A stretch of 64,000 bases of DNA from Methylonatrum kenyense (GCF_023195885.1 NZ_JALPKO010000005.1:1-64000), one strand, 5' to 3'; counted from the stretch's first letter, positions 33,986 to 43,307 are shown. Made by a program: numbers and translations. Notes: generated by a model not told the origin, from the letters alone.

Positions 33986-34884
33986 CGACCCTCGTCGCGC
34001 ATGCGATTGAGCCGGTTCTCGGCCAGGGTGGCGACCGTGGTCCCGGAGAATTCGTCGCGCACCGTTTCGAGGATTTCACGCGCGTCGGCGTAGTCGCCCT
34101 CCTCATAATGGATGTAGCCCAGTTTCAGCATCGCGTCGGGGCGCTTGTTGTTGTCGATGTCCTCGGCGACCTCGGTGAAATAGCCCTTGGCCTCCTCGAA
34201 GGTTCGAACCACGTAGTAGGATTCAGCCAGCCAGTAGAGTGCATTGTCCGCCTCGGTGGTATCGGGATGGTCCTCGATAACCTGGCGGAAGCCATCGCCG
34301 GCCTGCGCATAGCGCCCGTCGCGTAGCAGGTTGAAGGCCTCGCGGTAGGCTTCGCCGGCATCGCCGGTGGGTTCACGGCGGGTTTCGGTCTCGGCCTCTT
34401 CCGCCTGGTCCAGCATCTCTTCCGCTTCGGCCAGGGCGTCGCGTTCATCTTCGGGCGCGGTGGTTTCGGGCTCGGCGACCTCGTCGGCCTCGGTGTCCGG
34501 CACCTCCACGTCACCTTCCACAGCGTCATCCAGCCGCGGCGTCTCGGCGACCACGGGTGCTTCCTCGTCGGCCTCGGCGATCTCCTCGTCAGGCATGTCA
34601 ACGCCTTCCGCGCCCAGTGCCTGCAGGCGCTGGTCGAGATCCTGATACAGGCTGCGTTGTTGCCGCCGCGTACCCTCGATTTCCCGCTCCAGCTCGTCGA
34701 TACGTCCGGTCAGCCGCTGGATTTCCCGGCGCAACTGCTCGTTCTGGTTACTGAGTTCCAGCAGCGCGCTGCTCTCCAGCCGCCGTTCCAGGCGATCCAG
34801 CCGTTCCTCGGTGGACTGTGCGTGCACCGATCCGGTGACCAGCAGGGCGGAAATGGCAATGGCGGCGAAGGCTGTTTTCAACAT
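33982..34884 (-). CDS. cpoB: Tol-Pal system protein CpoB (YbgF)
   Basis: 300-residue periplasmic protein coordinating PBP1B with the Tol system. Start MLKTAFAAIAISALLVTGSV with signal cleavage at VHAQ. Residues about 24-95 are a coiled coil (ERLDRLERRLESSALLE), residues about 95-180 a strongly acidic Glu/Asp/Ala-rich linker, and the C-terminal 120 residues carry TPR repeats (AYREAFNLLRDGRYAQAGDGF). The acidic linker is longer than in E. coli CpoB. ATG 34893 is an alternative start. Confidence 0.93.
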   Translation of the reverse strand: MLKTAFAAIAISALLVTGSVHAQSTEERLDRLERRLESSALLELSNQNEQLRREIQRLTGRIDELEREIEGTRRQQRSLYQDLDQRLQALGAEGVDMPDEEIAEADEEAPVVAETPRLDDAVEGDVEVPDTEADEVAEPETTAPEDERDALAEAEEMLDQAEEAETETRREPTGDAGEAYREAFNLLRDGRYAQAGDGFRQVIEDHPDTTEADNALYWLAESYYVVRTFEEAKGYFTEVAEDIDNNKRPDAMLKLGYIHYEEGDYADAREILETVRDEFSGTTVATLAENRLNRMRDEGR

Positions 34885-34992
34885 GATTGGCATCAACCGA
34901 GCGAGAGGGGTGTATAGAATGCGATTCAGTCTGTCACAGGCACAGGCGGTTCGCCACGCGGGTCAGACCCGCGTGGCGATGCCTGAGGGCGA

Positions 34993-35550
34993 CTAGCGGT
35001 AGACCAGCTCGCCGCGACGGTTGCGCGACCAGCTTTCCTCGTCGCTGCCCAGTGCGGCGGGGTTTTCCTCGCCGTAGCTGGTGACGCGGATCTGGTCGTC
35101 CGAGGCCCCATACAGGACCAGCGCCCGCTTGACCGCGATCGCCCGACGTTCACCGAGCGCCAGGTTGTATTCCGGCGAGCCGCGCTCGTCAGTATGGCCT
35201 TCTACGGCAATGCGCTGGTCCGGATGATCCGACAGGAACGCGGCGTGGGCCTCCAGGATGCTGACATCCCGCTCCCGGATCTCACTGCTGTCGAACTCGA
35301 AATAGACAGTGCGTCGGGACAACGGGCTGTTCGGATCGTTGAGAAGCTCCTCGAGCTCCGATCCTTCCAGCGAACGGCGGCCTTCAACGCCGCGGGCTTC
35401 GGAAGCGCGATCACGTTCGAGCTCAGCCAGTTCCTCATCGGTCAGGCCTTCATCGTCGTCGACGCGTTCCTCGTCGGTGGTGGCACAGGCGGCGAGTACC
35501 AATGCCATCAGGGCAATCAGCAGCCAGCGGTAAAAACTCTTGCGGTTCAT
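34993..35550 (-). CDS. pal: Peptidoglycan-associated lipoprotein Pal
   Basis: 185-residue outer membrane lipoprotein. The lipobox LVLAAC gives lipidated Cys22. An acidic linker (residues about 24-75, DEERVDDDEGLTDEELAELE) leads to the OmpA-like domain with FDSSEIRERD, DQRIAVEGHTDERGSPEYN and RRAIAVKRAL, which bind diaminopimelate in the wall. GGAG lies 6-7 nt before ATG 35550. Confidence 0.96.
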   Translation of the reverse strand: MNRKSFYRWLLIALMALVLAACATTDEERVDDDEGLTDEELAELERDRASEARGVEGRRSLEGSELEELLNDPNSPLSRRTVYFEFDSSEIRERDVSILEAHAAFLSDHPDQRIAVEGHTDERGSPEYNLALGERRAIAVKRALVLYGASDDQIRVTSYGEENPAALGSDEESWSRNRRGELVYR

Positions 35551-35600
35551 CGTGTTCTCCGGTGTATGAACGGGCAACGGTTCGTCGTGTGTCGACGTCT

Positions 35601-36899
35601 TCAGGGTGACCAGGCCGGTTCGCGAATGCGCTCGCCGGCCGTGGACATGGTTTGCCTGGCGTCCCCGAACAGGGAGACGGTTCCCAGGACGCTGCGTCCA
35701 TCGGCGCGGGTGGCGTACAGCACCATGGCACCATTGGGCGCGAAACTCGGGCTTTCGTCATGACCACCCGGGGTCAGGACACGGAAATTCTCGCCATCGA
35801 CATCCTGCACCGCGATGGCGAAACGGCCGTTGGAGCGGCGGTGGACCATGGCCACGTGGCGGCCGTCCGGTGAAACGGTTGGGGAGGCGTTGTAGTTGCC
35901 TTCGTAACTGATCCGGCGGGTGCCGGAACCATCGGCGTTGACGCGATAGATCTGGGGTCCTCCGGCACGGTCCGAGGTGAACAGCAGGCTGCGGCCGTCG
36001 GGCATCCACACGGCCTCGGTGTCGATGGACATGCTGTCGGTGACCTGGCGGGTTTCCCGGCTGTTGAGGTTCAGGACGTAGACATCCGTCTGCCCGCCGC
36101 GGGAGCGGGTGATGCTCAGGCGCCTGCTGTCCGGCGACCAGGCCGGCGCGCTGTTGATGCCCTCGAAGCTCGCGACCTTGTCGCGGTCGCCGCTGCCGAC
36201 GTTCTGCACGAACACCTCCGAGCGGCGCCCCTCGAACGACACATACGCCAGTTTCTCGCCATCCGGCGACCAGGCGGGCGACATCAGTGGTTCGGACGAG
36301 GTCAGGATGGTTTGCGGCTCGTGTCCGTCGGCATCGGCAACCAGCAGCCGCCAGCGGCGCTCGCCGTCGCGATCTTCCATGGTTACGTAGGCGATGCGGG
36401 AATTGAATGCCCCGGGGCGGCCCAGCAGGATCTCGTAGATCTCGTCGCTGATCACGTGAGCCAGGGTGCGCAGGGCGTCATCCGCCACACGGAAGTTCTT
36501 GCCTTCCTGGCGCTGGCCGGTGAACACGTCGAGCAACTCGTAACGCACGCGGTAGCTGTTGCCGTCGCGTTCCACCGCGCCCACGACCAGGTTGTCGATG
36601 CCAAGCGCGCGCCAGTTGGGGAAGCGCACGTCCTCGCGGCGGGCCGGCGTTTCGATGAATTCGCTGCGGGCCAGTGGCTCGAACTGGCCGGAGCGTGCCA
36701 GGTTGGCGTCGATGACGCGGGCCATGTCCTCCGGCAGTTCACCGTCACCGTCCCAGGCGAAGGGGACGACGGCGATTGGAATGGCTGCCTCTGCTCCGCC
36801 GGTGATCTCGATGACGAGTTCGGCGCGGGCCAGCACCGGCAGCAGCAACAGGCCGAAAAGCAGGGGGCGAAGTCGGGCGAATGTCTTGCGCATGATCAT
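35601..36899 (-). CDS. tolB: Tol-Pal translocation protein TolB
   Basis: 432-residue periplasmic TolB with signal peptide ending VLARA before ELVIEIT. The N-terminal alpha/beta domain is followed by a six-bladed beta-propeller built from repeats such as PAWSPDSRRLSITR, EAVWMPDGRSLLFTSDRAG and SPTVSPDGRHVA. It shuttles between Pal and TolA. Its ATG overlaps the tolA stop (ATGA, 36896-36899). Confidence 0.96.
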   Translation of the reverse strand: MIMRKTFARLRPLLFGLLLLPVLARAELVIEITGGAEAAIPIAVVPFAWDGDGELPEDMARVIDANLARSGQFEPLARSEFIETPARREDVRFPNWRALGIDNLVVGAVERDGNSYRVRYELLDVFTGQRQEGKNFRVADDALRTLAHVISDEIYEILLGRPGAFNSRIAYVTMEDRDGERRWRLLVADADGHEPQTILTSSEPLMSPAWSPDGEKLAYVSFEGRRSEVFVQNVGSGDRDKVASFEGINSAPAWSPDSRRLSITRSRGGQTDVYVLNLNSRETRQVTDSMSIDTEAVWMPDGRSLLFTSDRAGGPQIYRVNADGSGTRRISYEGNYNASPTVSPDGRHVAMVHRRSNGRFAIAVQDVDGENFRVLTPGGHDESPSFAPNGAMVLYATRADGRSVLGTVSLFGDARQTMSTAGERIREPAWSP

Positions 36900-37936
36900 T
36901 GATCCGGGTTGAACCTGAAGGTGATGTTATCGAGCCCGGCGCGGCGGAATGCAGCCGCATCATCGGGCACCGGCAGCGGCGATGCACGTCGAATTGCAGA
37001 CTCCACCGAGCGATCGAAAACGGCGTCGCCGCTACTGCGCACGATCTCCACGCTGGTGACCTCTCCATCCGGCATGACGCGAACCCGTACATCGGCAGTC
37101 AGCCCGGATTCCGACCCCGGTGGCCGGGTCCAGGCGCGGCGCACGGCCTGTCCCCAGGCATCCACGAACCGGGTGCGGGCCCGCTCCGCCGCCTGCTGCG
37201 CCGCCTCTTCCTCGAGCTGACGTTGCAGTTCCGCCTCGCGTTCGCGTTGTGCCTCTTCCTCGGCGCGGCGCCGTTCCTCTTCTTCGCGCTGCCGCCGGGC
37301 CTCTTCCTCCTGCCGGCGACGCTCCTCTTCCTCGGCCTGTCGCCGTTCCTCCTCTTCGGCGCGACGCCGTTCTTCCTCCTCCCTGCGACGCTGCTCCTCG
37401 GCCTCGCGTTGGCGGCGTTCCTCTTTCTCCGCCTGGCGCTGTGCTTCCGCTTCTTCCTGGCGCCGTTGCTCCTCTTCGGCCTCCCGCTGGCGTTGAGCTT
37501 CTTCCTCGCGGCGTTGCTGCGCCTCCTGCTCGCGCCGTTCCTGTTCCCTGGCGGCGGCCTCCTGGCGTTCCTGCTCCGCCTGTTCCTGGCGTTGCCGCTC
37601 CTCGGCCTCCTGCTGTTCGCGCTCGCGCTGCTCCTGTTCGACCTGGCGCTGGCGTTCCTCCTCCGCCCGGCGCTGTTCCTCTTCGGCCTGCCGCTGCCGT
37701 TCTGCAGCCTCTTCGGCGCGACGCTGTTCGACCTCGCGTTGTTCGCGTTCCTGCTGGACCTGCGCCAGGCTCTCTTCATCCACGGTGATGGCGTGGATGA
37801 TCTCCGGCGGCTGTGCCTGCTGCACGCTGGTGATCGGGCTCAGGTTGATCAGCAGAATAGCGAGCAGCCCGGCATGAACCAGCAGGGAGTAGAGCAGATA
37901 GCGGCCTTCGCTGGGGCGAAATGCCTTGTGCGGCAC
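36896..37936 (-). CDS. tolA: TolA, membrane-anchored energiser of Tol-Pal
   Basis: 346-residue protein with one N-terminal helix (YSLLVHAGLLAILLINLSP), a very long charged helical domain II (residues about 60-260) of Glu/Arg/Gln repeats, and a C-terminal TonB-like domain (ARTRFVDAWGQAVRRAW to FRFNPDQ). Low-complexity codons GAG, CGC and CAG in domain II open artefactual reading frames in every other frame. It links the TolQR motor to TolB and Pal. It overlaps tolB by 4 bp and tolR by 1 bp. Confidence 0.94.
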   Translation of the reverse strand: MPHKAFRPSEGRYLLYSLLVHAGLLAILLINLSPITSVQQAQPPEIIHAITVDEESLAQVQQEREQREVEQRRAEEAAERQRQAEEEQRRAEEERQRQVEQEQREREQQEAEERQRQEQAEQERQEAAAREQERREQEAQQRREEEAQRQREAEEEQRRQEEAEAQRQAEKEERRQREAEEQRRREEEERRRAEEEERRQAEEEERRRQEEEARRQREEEERRRAEEEAQREREAELQRQLEEEAAQQAAERARTRFVDAWGQAVRRAWTRPPGSESGLTADVRVRVMPDGEVTSVEIVRSSGDAVFDRSVESAIRRASPLPVPDDAAAFRRAGLDNITFRFNPDQ

Positions 37937-38388
37937 TACTGCTGCTCCCGGGGCGGTTCCGTCATCAGCCCCACCTGTGGCACTCCTGCGCCACGTAGTG
38001 TCGACATGACCTGCAGCACGTGTCCGTAGGCGACGTTGCGGTCTCCGCGTACCAGCACCGGTGTTTCCGGGCTGTTGCGCATGACCCGGCTGACCAGATC
38101 CATGATCTCGTCCATGCCCAGCGGTGCATCCGGATCATCACCGATGCTCAGTGTGTATTCACCGTCACGGCTCACCGTGACGACCACCGGATCCCTCTCG
38201 TCCTGCGGCAGAGGTTCGGCGGCCTCCTGCGGCAGATCCACGGCTACACCCTGATACAACAGGGGCGCGGTCACCATGAAAATGACCAGCAGCACCAGCA
38301 TCACATCAATGTAGGGTACGACATTGATCTCCGACATCGGTTTGCGGCGACCGCGTCGTGCGCTGCGTGGTGGGCTCACGGTTGCCAT
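37936..38388 (-). CDS. tolR: TolR, ExbD/TolR family
   Basis: 150-residue protein with one membrane helix (PYIDVMLVLLVIFMVTAPLL). The Asp in YIDVMLVLL is the conserved protonatable residue of the motor. The C-terminal part is the periplasmic dimerisation domain. It joins TolQ in the proton-driven stator. Confidence 0.96.
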   Translation of the reverse strand: MATVSPPRSARRGRRKPMSEINVVPYIDVMLVLLVIFMVTAPLLYQGVAVDLPQEAAEPLPQDERDPVVVTVSRDGEYTLSIGDDPDAPLGMDEIMDLVSRVMRNSPETPVLVRGDRNVAYGHVLQVMSTLRGAGVPQVGLMTEPPREQQ

Positions 38389-39104
38389 CAGTCGCTCCGT
38401 CGCTCCGTGCTGCGTTCCGGCATGGCCGGTGTGCTATGGGAGTGCCGTTGCAGGATACTGATGAACTCCTCCATGAACGTCTCGTAGCGGCCTGCGGTGC
38501 GCTCTGCTGCGTTGGCGTAGCGGTTGTAGCCGATCACGGCCGGAATCGCGGCGAACAGCCCCAGTGCGGTCGCAATCAGGGCTTCGGCGATGCCCGGTGC
38601 CACGGTGGCCAGGGTCGCCTGTTGCTGCATACCCAGTGCGCGGAAGGAATTCATGATCCCCCAGACGGTACCGAACAGGCCGATGTAGGGGCTCACCGAA
38701 CCCACCGTCGCCAGAAACGGCAGGTGCTGCTCCAAGTCGTCCTCTTCCCGCGCCAGGGCAATCCGCATGGCGCGCTGTGCCGCCTCCACCTGCGCCTCAC
38801 CGGGAACACCCGTCTGTTTGCGCATGCGGGAAAATTCTCGGAAGCCGGCCCGGAAGATGCGCTCCATGGCGCCGTCGACCTCCTCGGTTGGCTCGATCCG
38901 CGCGTAGATCTCGGCCAGGTTGCCGCCGGACCAGAAGCGGTCCTCGAATTCCTCGGCCTCCTCGACGGCCTGGCGCAACTGCGCCCGCTTGCGGAACATC
39001 ATGGCCCAGGACGCCACCGAGGCCAGGACCAGGATCAGCATGACCAACTGAACCAGAAGGCTGGCATCCAGAATCAGACGCAGGATAGACATCTCGTCAT
39101 GCAT
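38388..39104 (-). CDS. tolQ: TolQ, MotA/TolQ/ExbB proton channel
   Basis: 238-residue membrane protein with three helices. Helix 1 is ASLLVQLVMLILVLASVASW; helices 2 and 3 lie at VGSVSPYIGLFGTVWGIMNSF and ALIATALGLFAAIPAVIGYN, both typical of TolQ/ExbB. ATG 39104 is chosen for GGAG 7 nt upstream; it overlaps the ybgC stop by 8 bp. Confidence 0.96.
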   Translation of the reverse strand: MHDEMSILRLILDASLLVQLVMLILVLASVASWAMMFRKRAQLRQAVEEAEEFEDRFWSGGNLAEIYARIEPTEEVDGAMERIFRAGFREFSRMRKQTGVPGEAQVEAAQRAMRIALAREEDDLEQHLPFLATVGSVSPYIGLFGTVWGIMNSFRALGMQQQATLATVAPGIAEALIATALGLFAAIPAVIGYNRYANAAERTAGRYETFMEEFISILQRHSHSTPAMPERSTERRSD

Positions 39105-39498
39105 GGGCGATCTCCGCGGACAGGTCGTCGGGCAGGGGGGTGGGGACGAAGCGGTCCGCGTCGACGCAAACCACACGCACGGTGGCCAGGCAGAACATGG
39201 TTTCCATGTCCTCGCTCAGGATCCGCTGATCCAGATTCAGGCTGGTCCGCCGCTGCTCCAGCAATTCGGTGGTGACGTTGACAAGGGCGTTGAAACGGAT
39301 CGGCTTCAGGTAACGCACCTCCATGGAATGTACCGCGAACACCAGGCGCCGCTCTTGCAGCAACTCGTCCTGCTCAAAGCCGAGCTGGCGCAGCCACTCG
39401 GTGCGGCTGCGCTCGAAAAAGCGGATGTGATTGGCGTGATAGACCACACCTCCGCTATCGGTATCCTCGTAGTAAATCCGGATTGGAAGTCGAAACAC
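39097..39498 (-). CDS. ybgC: YbgC acyl-CoA thioesterase
   Basis: 133-residue hotdog-fold thioesterase. IYYEDTDSGGVVYHANHIRFFERSR contains the catalytic Asp of the 4HBT family (reported here in two parts, YYEDTDSGGVVYH and ANHIRFFERSR). Start is GTG 39496-39498 after GAGGGG. It is the first gene of ybgC-tolQRAB-pal-cpoB, the same order as in E. coli. Confidence 0.95.
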   Translation of the reverse strand: MFRLPIRIYYEDTDSGGVVYHANHIRFFERSRTEWLRQLGFEQDELLQERRLVFAVHSMEVRYLKPIRFNALVNVTTELLEQRRTSLNLDQRILSEDMETMFCLATVRVVCVDADRFVPTPLPDDLSAEIAHA

Positions 39499-39756
39499 GT
39501 TCCCCTCAGTGGAGCTGTGTGGCCCTCGAACGAAATGCGGTGCCTGCTTTCATCGTTGTGCCGCACGCCGGCTGAACGATTGATTTCGTTGACCAGTGTG
39601 TTTGCGGCCATAACGCAATTTAACTCATAACCTTAGCTTTACATCCCAATAATGTACATGAAGAACTCGTTTGCTAGTTTGCAGGACAGGTCGCCGGCAC
39701 GCCAGTGCTATTTCGACGGATGGTAATGCGGCAGCTCGCGAGCTGAAACGCGTTGC

Positions 39757-39801
39757 CTAAAGGAAACACTGAATTATTCGCGCGCCTGCGTTGGAGTCCG
39801 C
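39757..39801. repeat. End fragment of the 280-bp MITE-like element
   Basis: CTAAAGGAAACACTGAATTA followed by TTCGCGCGCCTGCG and TTGGAGTCCGC matches about 45 nt of the left end at 62111. No matching right end is nearby. The rest of the 399-bp gap 39499-39897 holds an AT-rich stretch (39615-39665), probably the tol operon promoter region, and a CCCGGTGCG/CGCACCGGG hairpin (39855-39886) past glrR. Confidence 0.75.
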
Positions 39802-39897
39802 GGCCGGTTGGTCCGCTGACCGGTAGGGAATGGAGCTTTCGGGTGGCTTGTGACCCCGGTGCGTGCCCGCGACGGCGCGCACCGGGATCAGCCAGGC

Positions 39898-41253
39898 TCA
39901 GGCGCGGTCCACGTTCTTGAACTGCGATGGGTTGATCTTGTGCCGGTGCAACAGCTTGTAGAATTCCGTGCGGTTTCGCTTGGCCAGCCGCGCGGCCTGG
40001 CTGACGTTGCCGCCGGTGGTCTGCAGCAGCCGGGCCAGGTAATCCTTCTCGAAGTGCTTGCGCGCATCGGCAAATGCCAGGATGTCCGCCGGCTGGTCGT
40101 GCAGGGCGCTTTGCACGAGCTTGTCGCTGACCATTGGCGTGGTGCTCAGGGTGACGCACTGTTCCACGACGTTGTACAGCTCGCGGACATTGCCCGGCCA
40201 TGGCGCACTCACCAGCCGTTCCATCGCGTCCGGGGCAAAACCACGCACCGATCGCTTGTACTTGCTGTTGAGCTCTCCCAGGAACCGTGCGGCCAGCAGC
40301 GGGATGTCCTCGCGGCGCTCACTTAATGGCGGCACCTCCAGCGACACGACATTCAGCCGATAGTAGAGATCCTCCCGGAAACGGCCCTCGTTCATGTCCT
40401 CTTCCAGGTCACGGTTGGTGGCCGAGATGATCCGCACGTCCACCGGCACCGCATGACGGCCCCCGAGCGCCCGGACCTCCCTGTCCTGCAGCACACGCAG
40501 CAGCTTGACCTGCAGCGGCAACGGCAATTCGCCGACCTCGTCCAGCAGCAGGGTGCCCTTGTCGGCGGCTGCGAACAGACCTGGCTTGTCTTCGGTCGCG
40601 TCGGGGAAGGCATCCCTGGCGTAACCGAACAGTTCCGCTTCCAGCAGATCTTCCGGAATGGCGGCGCAGTTGAGCGCGATGAACGGCCCCTCGTGTCGGC
40701 CGCTGGCACGGTGCACCGCCTGTGCCAACAGTTCCTTGCCGGTGCCGCTGTCGCCGCGAATGAACACGCTTGCGTCGGAGTCGGCAACCTTGCGCGCCTT
40801 GCTCAGCACATCCTTCATCAGGGCGCTGCGCGTGATTACGTCCCGCGCCCAGTCCACGGTGTCGGACACCGTGCCGGTGCTGCCGCCGGCCGCCTCGATG
40901 GCGTTGGCGACGTGTTCCAGCAGGTTCTGGCTCTCGAACGGTTTGGTCAGGAAGCTGAAAACACCGTTGCGGGTCGCCTCGACGGCGTCCGGGATCGAGC
41001 CATGGGCAGTGAGGATGATGACCGGCAGCGTCGGATGCTGGCGGTGCACCGTATCAAACAGGGCCAGACCGTCCATGCCGTCCATGCGCAGGTCGGTGAT
41101 GATGACGTCCGGACGCCAGGTTGCGAGGATCGCAAGCGCCCGCTCGCCGCTCTCGGCGGCGGTGACCTCGTAACCCGCGGATTTCAGGCGCAGTGACAGC
41201 AGCCGCAGCAATCCCGGATCATCGTCAACCAGTAGAATTGAACCGTGTTTCAT
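39898..41253 (-). CDS. glrR: GlrR-type sigma-54 response regulator with degenerate GAFTGA
   Basis: 451-residue NtrC-family response regulator. Receiver domain residues 1-120 with phospho-acceptor Asp54; AAA+ domain with Walker A GDSGTGKE (167-174) and Walker B LLLDEVGEL (236-243); C-terminal Fis-type helix-turn-helix GNVSQAARLAKRNRTEFYKL. The loop that contacts sigma-54 reads DAFPDA at residues 214-219 where GAFTGA is expected. In family knowledge the Thr of GAFTGA is essential for sigma-54 activation, so this protein may work without sigma-54 or be inactive there. Otherwise order and synteny with QseG and GlrK match E. coli. Confidence 0.93.
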   Translation of the reverse strand: MKHGSILLVDDDPGLLRLLSLRLKSAGYEVTAAESGERALAILATWRPDVIITDLRMDGMDGLALFDTVHRQHPTLPVIILTAHGSIPDAVEATRNGVFSFLTKPFESQNLLEHVANAIEAAGGSTGTVSDTVDWARDVITRSALMKDVLSKARKVADSDASVFIRGDSGTGKELLAQAVHRASGRHEGPFIALNCAAIPEDLLEAELFGYARDAFPDATEDKPGLFAAADKGTLLLDEVGELPLPLQVKLLRVLQDREVRALGGRHAVPVDVRIISATNRDLEEDMNEGRFREDLYYRLNVVSLEVPPLSERREDIPLLAARFLGELNSKYKRSVRGFAPDAMERLVSAPWPGNVRELYNVVEQCVTLSTTPMVSDKLVQSALHDQPADILAFADARKHFEKDYLARLLQTTGGNVSQAARLAKRNRTEFYKLLHRHKINPSQFKNVDRA

Positions 41254-41315
41254 CGCTTCACCTCGCTTGGATGGACTGACGGCTCCGCAGGCTCGCGGGC
41301 GCCGGCAGCGTCTCC

Positions 41316-41876
41316 TCAGTCGTTGGAATTGCCGCGTTCGCGCAGACTCCGTTCGATTTCTCGTAGCTCCTGCAGCTGCCGTGAGGTGGTCTCCTCCCGC
41401 TGTTGCAGGGCATTCAACTCCTGGCGCAACTCGGCCCGCCGCTGGCGCTCCGATTCTCGGACCTGCAACTGGTTGAGAAGCGTTGCGGCCATGCCGCCCG
41501 GCACCGCGCGGCGCTCGTCATCCAGACAATGCTCCATCGCACGGATCAGGTCAGGTCGGTCCTCCACCGGCACCGGGTCCCGGCCGGACTGGACCAGGGC
41601 CATCACCAGGCTTTCCTGGCCGCAGCGATCAAACCGGCCGGTCCGCTGCATGGATTCGTAACGGGCCAGGCGGGCGTCCAGGTCCGCCTGATGGAACCAG
41701 TCCAGTTCGCTGCGCAGCAACACCTCGGCTGGCGTGGCCGCAATCGGTGCCGTTTCCGCCGGCCGCTCGCGAACCTTGTCCTCAACCTGCGGCAGATGCT
41801 CGCAACCGAACAGGACCAGGGCGGACAATAGTGCTACCGCTGCGCCGCGGGTCAACACGACGTAAAATCCCGACAC
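41316..41876 (-). CDS. qseG: QseG-like outer membrane lipoprotein
   Basis: 186-residue lipoprotein with lipobox VLFGC (Cys25) after a hydrophobic signal. The remainder is soluble with a C-terminal coiled coil (ESERQRRAELRQELNALQQ). QseG (YfhG) lies between glrK and glrR in enterobacteria, where it interacts with the histidine kinase. Position here is identical. Start is a GTG at 41876. Sequence similarity in this family is weak, so the name rests on synteny and lipobox. Confidence 0.8.
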   Translation of the reverse strand: MSGFYVVLTRGAAVALLSALVLFGCEHLPQVEDKVRERPAETAPIAATPAEVLLRSELDWFHQADLDARLARYESMQRTGRFDRCGQESLVMALVQSGRDPVPVEDRPDLIRAMEHCLDDERRAVPGGMAATLLNQLQVRESERQRRAELRQELNALQQREETTSRQLQELREIERSLRERGNSND

Positions 41877-41882
41877 ATCTGC

Positions 41883-43307
41883 TCAAGCCTGGCCCAGCGG
41901 CAGAATGACGCGCATTCTTGTGCCGCCGCCTTCGCCCGGCAAGGCTTCGATGCTGCCATCGTGGGCATCCACATACTCCTTCGCTATGGACAGCCCCAGC
42001 CCTGAACCCTTGACGTAGCCGCTGGCCCGGTGACTGCCCTGAAAGAAGGCGCCAAAGACCGATTCCCGCTCGCTGTCCGGTATTCCGGGTCCCTGGTCAC
42101 TGACCTCGATGACAACAGTGTTTCCATGGCGTTCGGTCAGGACGCGAATCACGCCCTCCGAGGGCGAGAATTTCACCGCGTTCGACAATAGATTATCAAC
42201 GATAGTCCGCAGTTTTTCCTCGTCGGCCTCCAGGCGAACGTCCCGCAGGTCGGTCTGCAGGTGAAGAGAACGGTTGATCATTACCGGCTTGTGATTACGA
42301 CAGACCGCGTCGATCAGCGGCGCCAGCTGTACATGCGCCAGGTGCAGGCTTCGGCGCTCGCCCCTGGAGGTTCCGAAATTGAGCATGTCCTCGATCAGGC
42401 GCTGCAGGGCCAGCGTGTTGCTCTGCAGGATCAGGGCGACCTCCTGCTGCTCGGCATTCAGTGGCCCGACCACCTTGTCCTGCAGTAATTCGGCCCCTTC
42501 GCGGATCGCCGTCAGCGGTGTTTTCAGCTCATGCGACATGTGCTGCAGAAAACGGCTCTTCTGTTCTTCCAGGTCCTTCAGCCGCAACCGCATCCAGTCC
42601 AGCCGCCGTCCCAGGTCTTGCAGGTCCTGCGGGCCGCCGACCGCGACCTCGTGACCAAAGCGGCCGTCGCCGAGTTGATGGATTGCCTGGTCAAGTTGCT
42701 TGACCGGCCGGGTAATCAGCACGGCGAAAAGGATTGCCAACAGCACGGTGAGCGGCGGCAATGTGGCCGCGGTCAGCAGCAGCATGCGCCGCGCGTCTGC
42801 GGCAGTCTCGCGCATGGCGTCCGCCTCGCGGTCGACCAGGCGATTGCTGCTGGCGAGAAGCCGGCGGGCCAGCAGGTTCAGGTTCTGGAACGTCTGCACC
42901 AGGTCTTCCTGGCTGCCGACCTCGCCGTCCTGGAGTTGCTGGTAAAGTTCCAGTTCCGTCACCGAAAAGCTGTTCAGTTGCTGCCGGTGGCCGTCTTCCA
43001 GCGGCAGCCGCTGCAGGCGGCGGAGGATCTCGGCGGTTTCCACGTGGGTTTCCGCATAGTCTTCCAGCAGCGCCTCGTCCTCGAGGATCAGGAACTGCCG
43101 GGCAGTCCGCTCCATGTCGGTCAGCCGGTCCAGTAACTGATGGCTGCTGGTGGTGGCCTGCACCGCCTGATAGACGGCATGCTGGCTTTTCTGTGCGACT
43201 CGGTCCATGTGCACCACGGCATAGGCCAGTGCCAGCAGCAACGGCAGCGAGACGATGCCGAAACCGTAAAGGATGAGCTTGCGCAGTGATTTCGGCTGGT
43301 AGGCCAC
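41883..43307 (-). CDS. glrK: Sensor histidine kinase GlrK (QseE)
   Basis: 474-residue membrane histidine kinase. Two membrane helices (residues about 12-33 and 175-198) flank a helical periplasmic sensor domain; HAMP follows, then the HisKA motif MSHELKTPLTAIREG with phospho-acceptor His259, and the HATPase domain with DNLLSNAVKF and GSGLGLSIAKEY. It pairs with GlrR. It lies 18 bp upstream of ruvB in the reverse order, in one continuous minus-strand run. Confidence 0.94.
   Translation of the reverse strand: MAYQPKSLRKLILYGFGIVSLPLLLALAYAVVHMDRVAQKSQHAVYQAVQATTSSHQLLDRLTDMERTARQFLILEDEALLEDYAETHVETAEILRRLQRLPLEDGHRQQLNSFSVTELELYQQLQDGEVGSQEDLVQTFQNLNLLARRLLASSNRLVDREADAMRETAADARRMLLLTAATLPPLTVLLAILFAVLITRPVKQLDQAIHQLGDGRFGHEVAVGGPQDLQDLGRRLDWMRLRLKDLEEQKSRFLQHMSHELKTPLTAIREGAELLQDKVVGPLNAEQQEVALILQSNTLALQRLIEDMLNFGTSRGERRSLHLAHVQLAPLIDAVCRNHKPVMINRSLHLQTDLRDVRLEADEEKLRTIVDNLLSNAVKFSPSEGVIRVLTERHGNTVVIEVSDQGPGIPDSERESVFGAFFQGSHRASGYVKGSGLGLSIAKEYVDAHDGSIEALPGEGGGTRMRVILPLGQA

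Noticed and set aside
37099-38029. Long frames on both strands across tolA
   Set aside because: They arise from the Glu/Arg/Gln low-complexity codons of TolA domain II.
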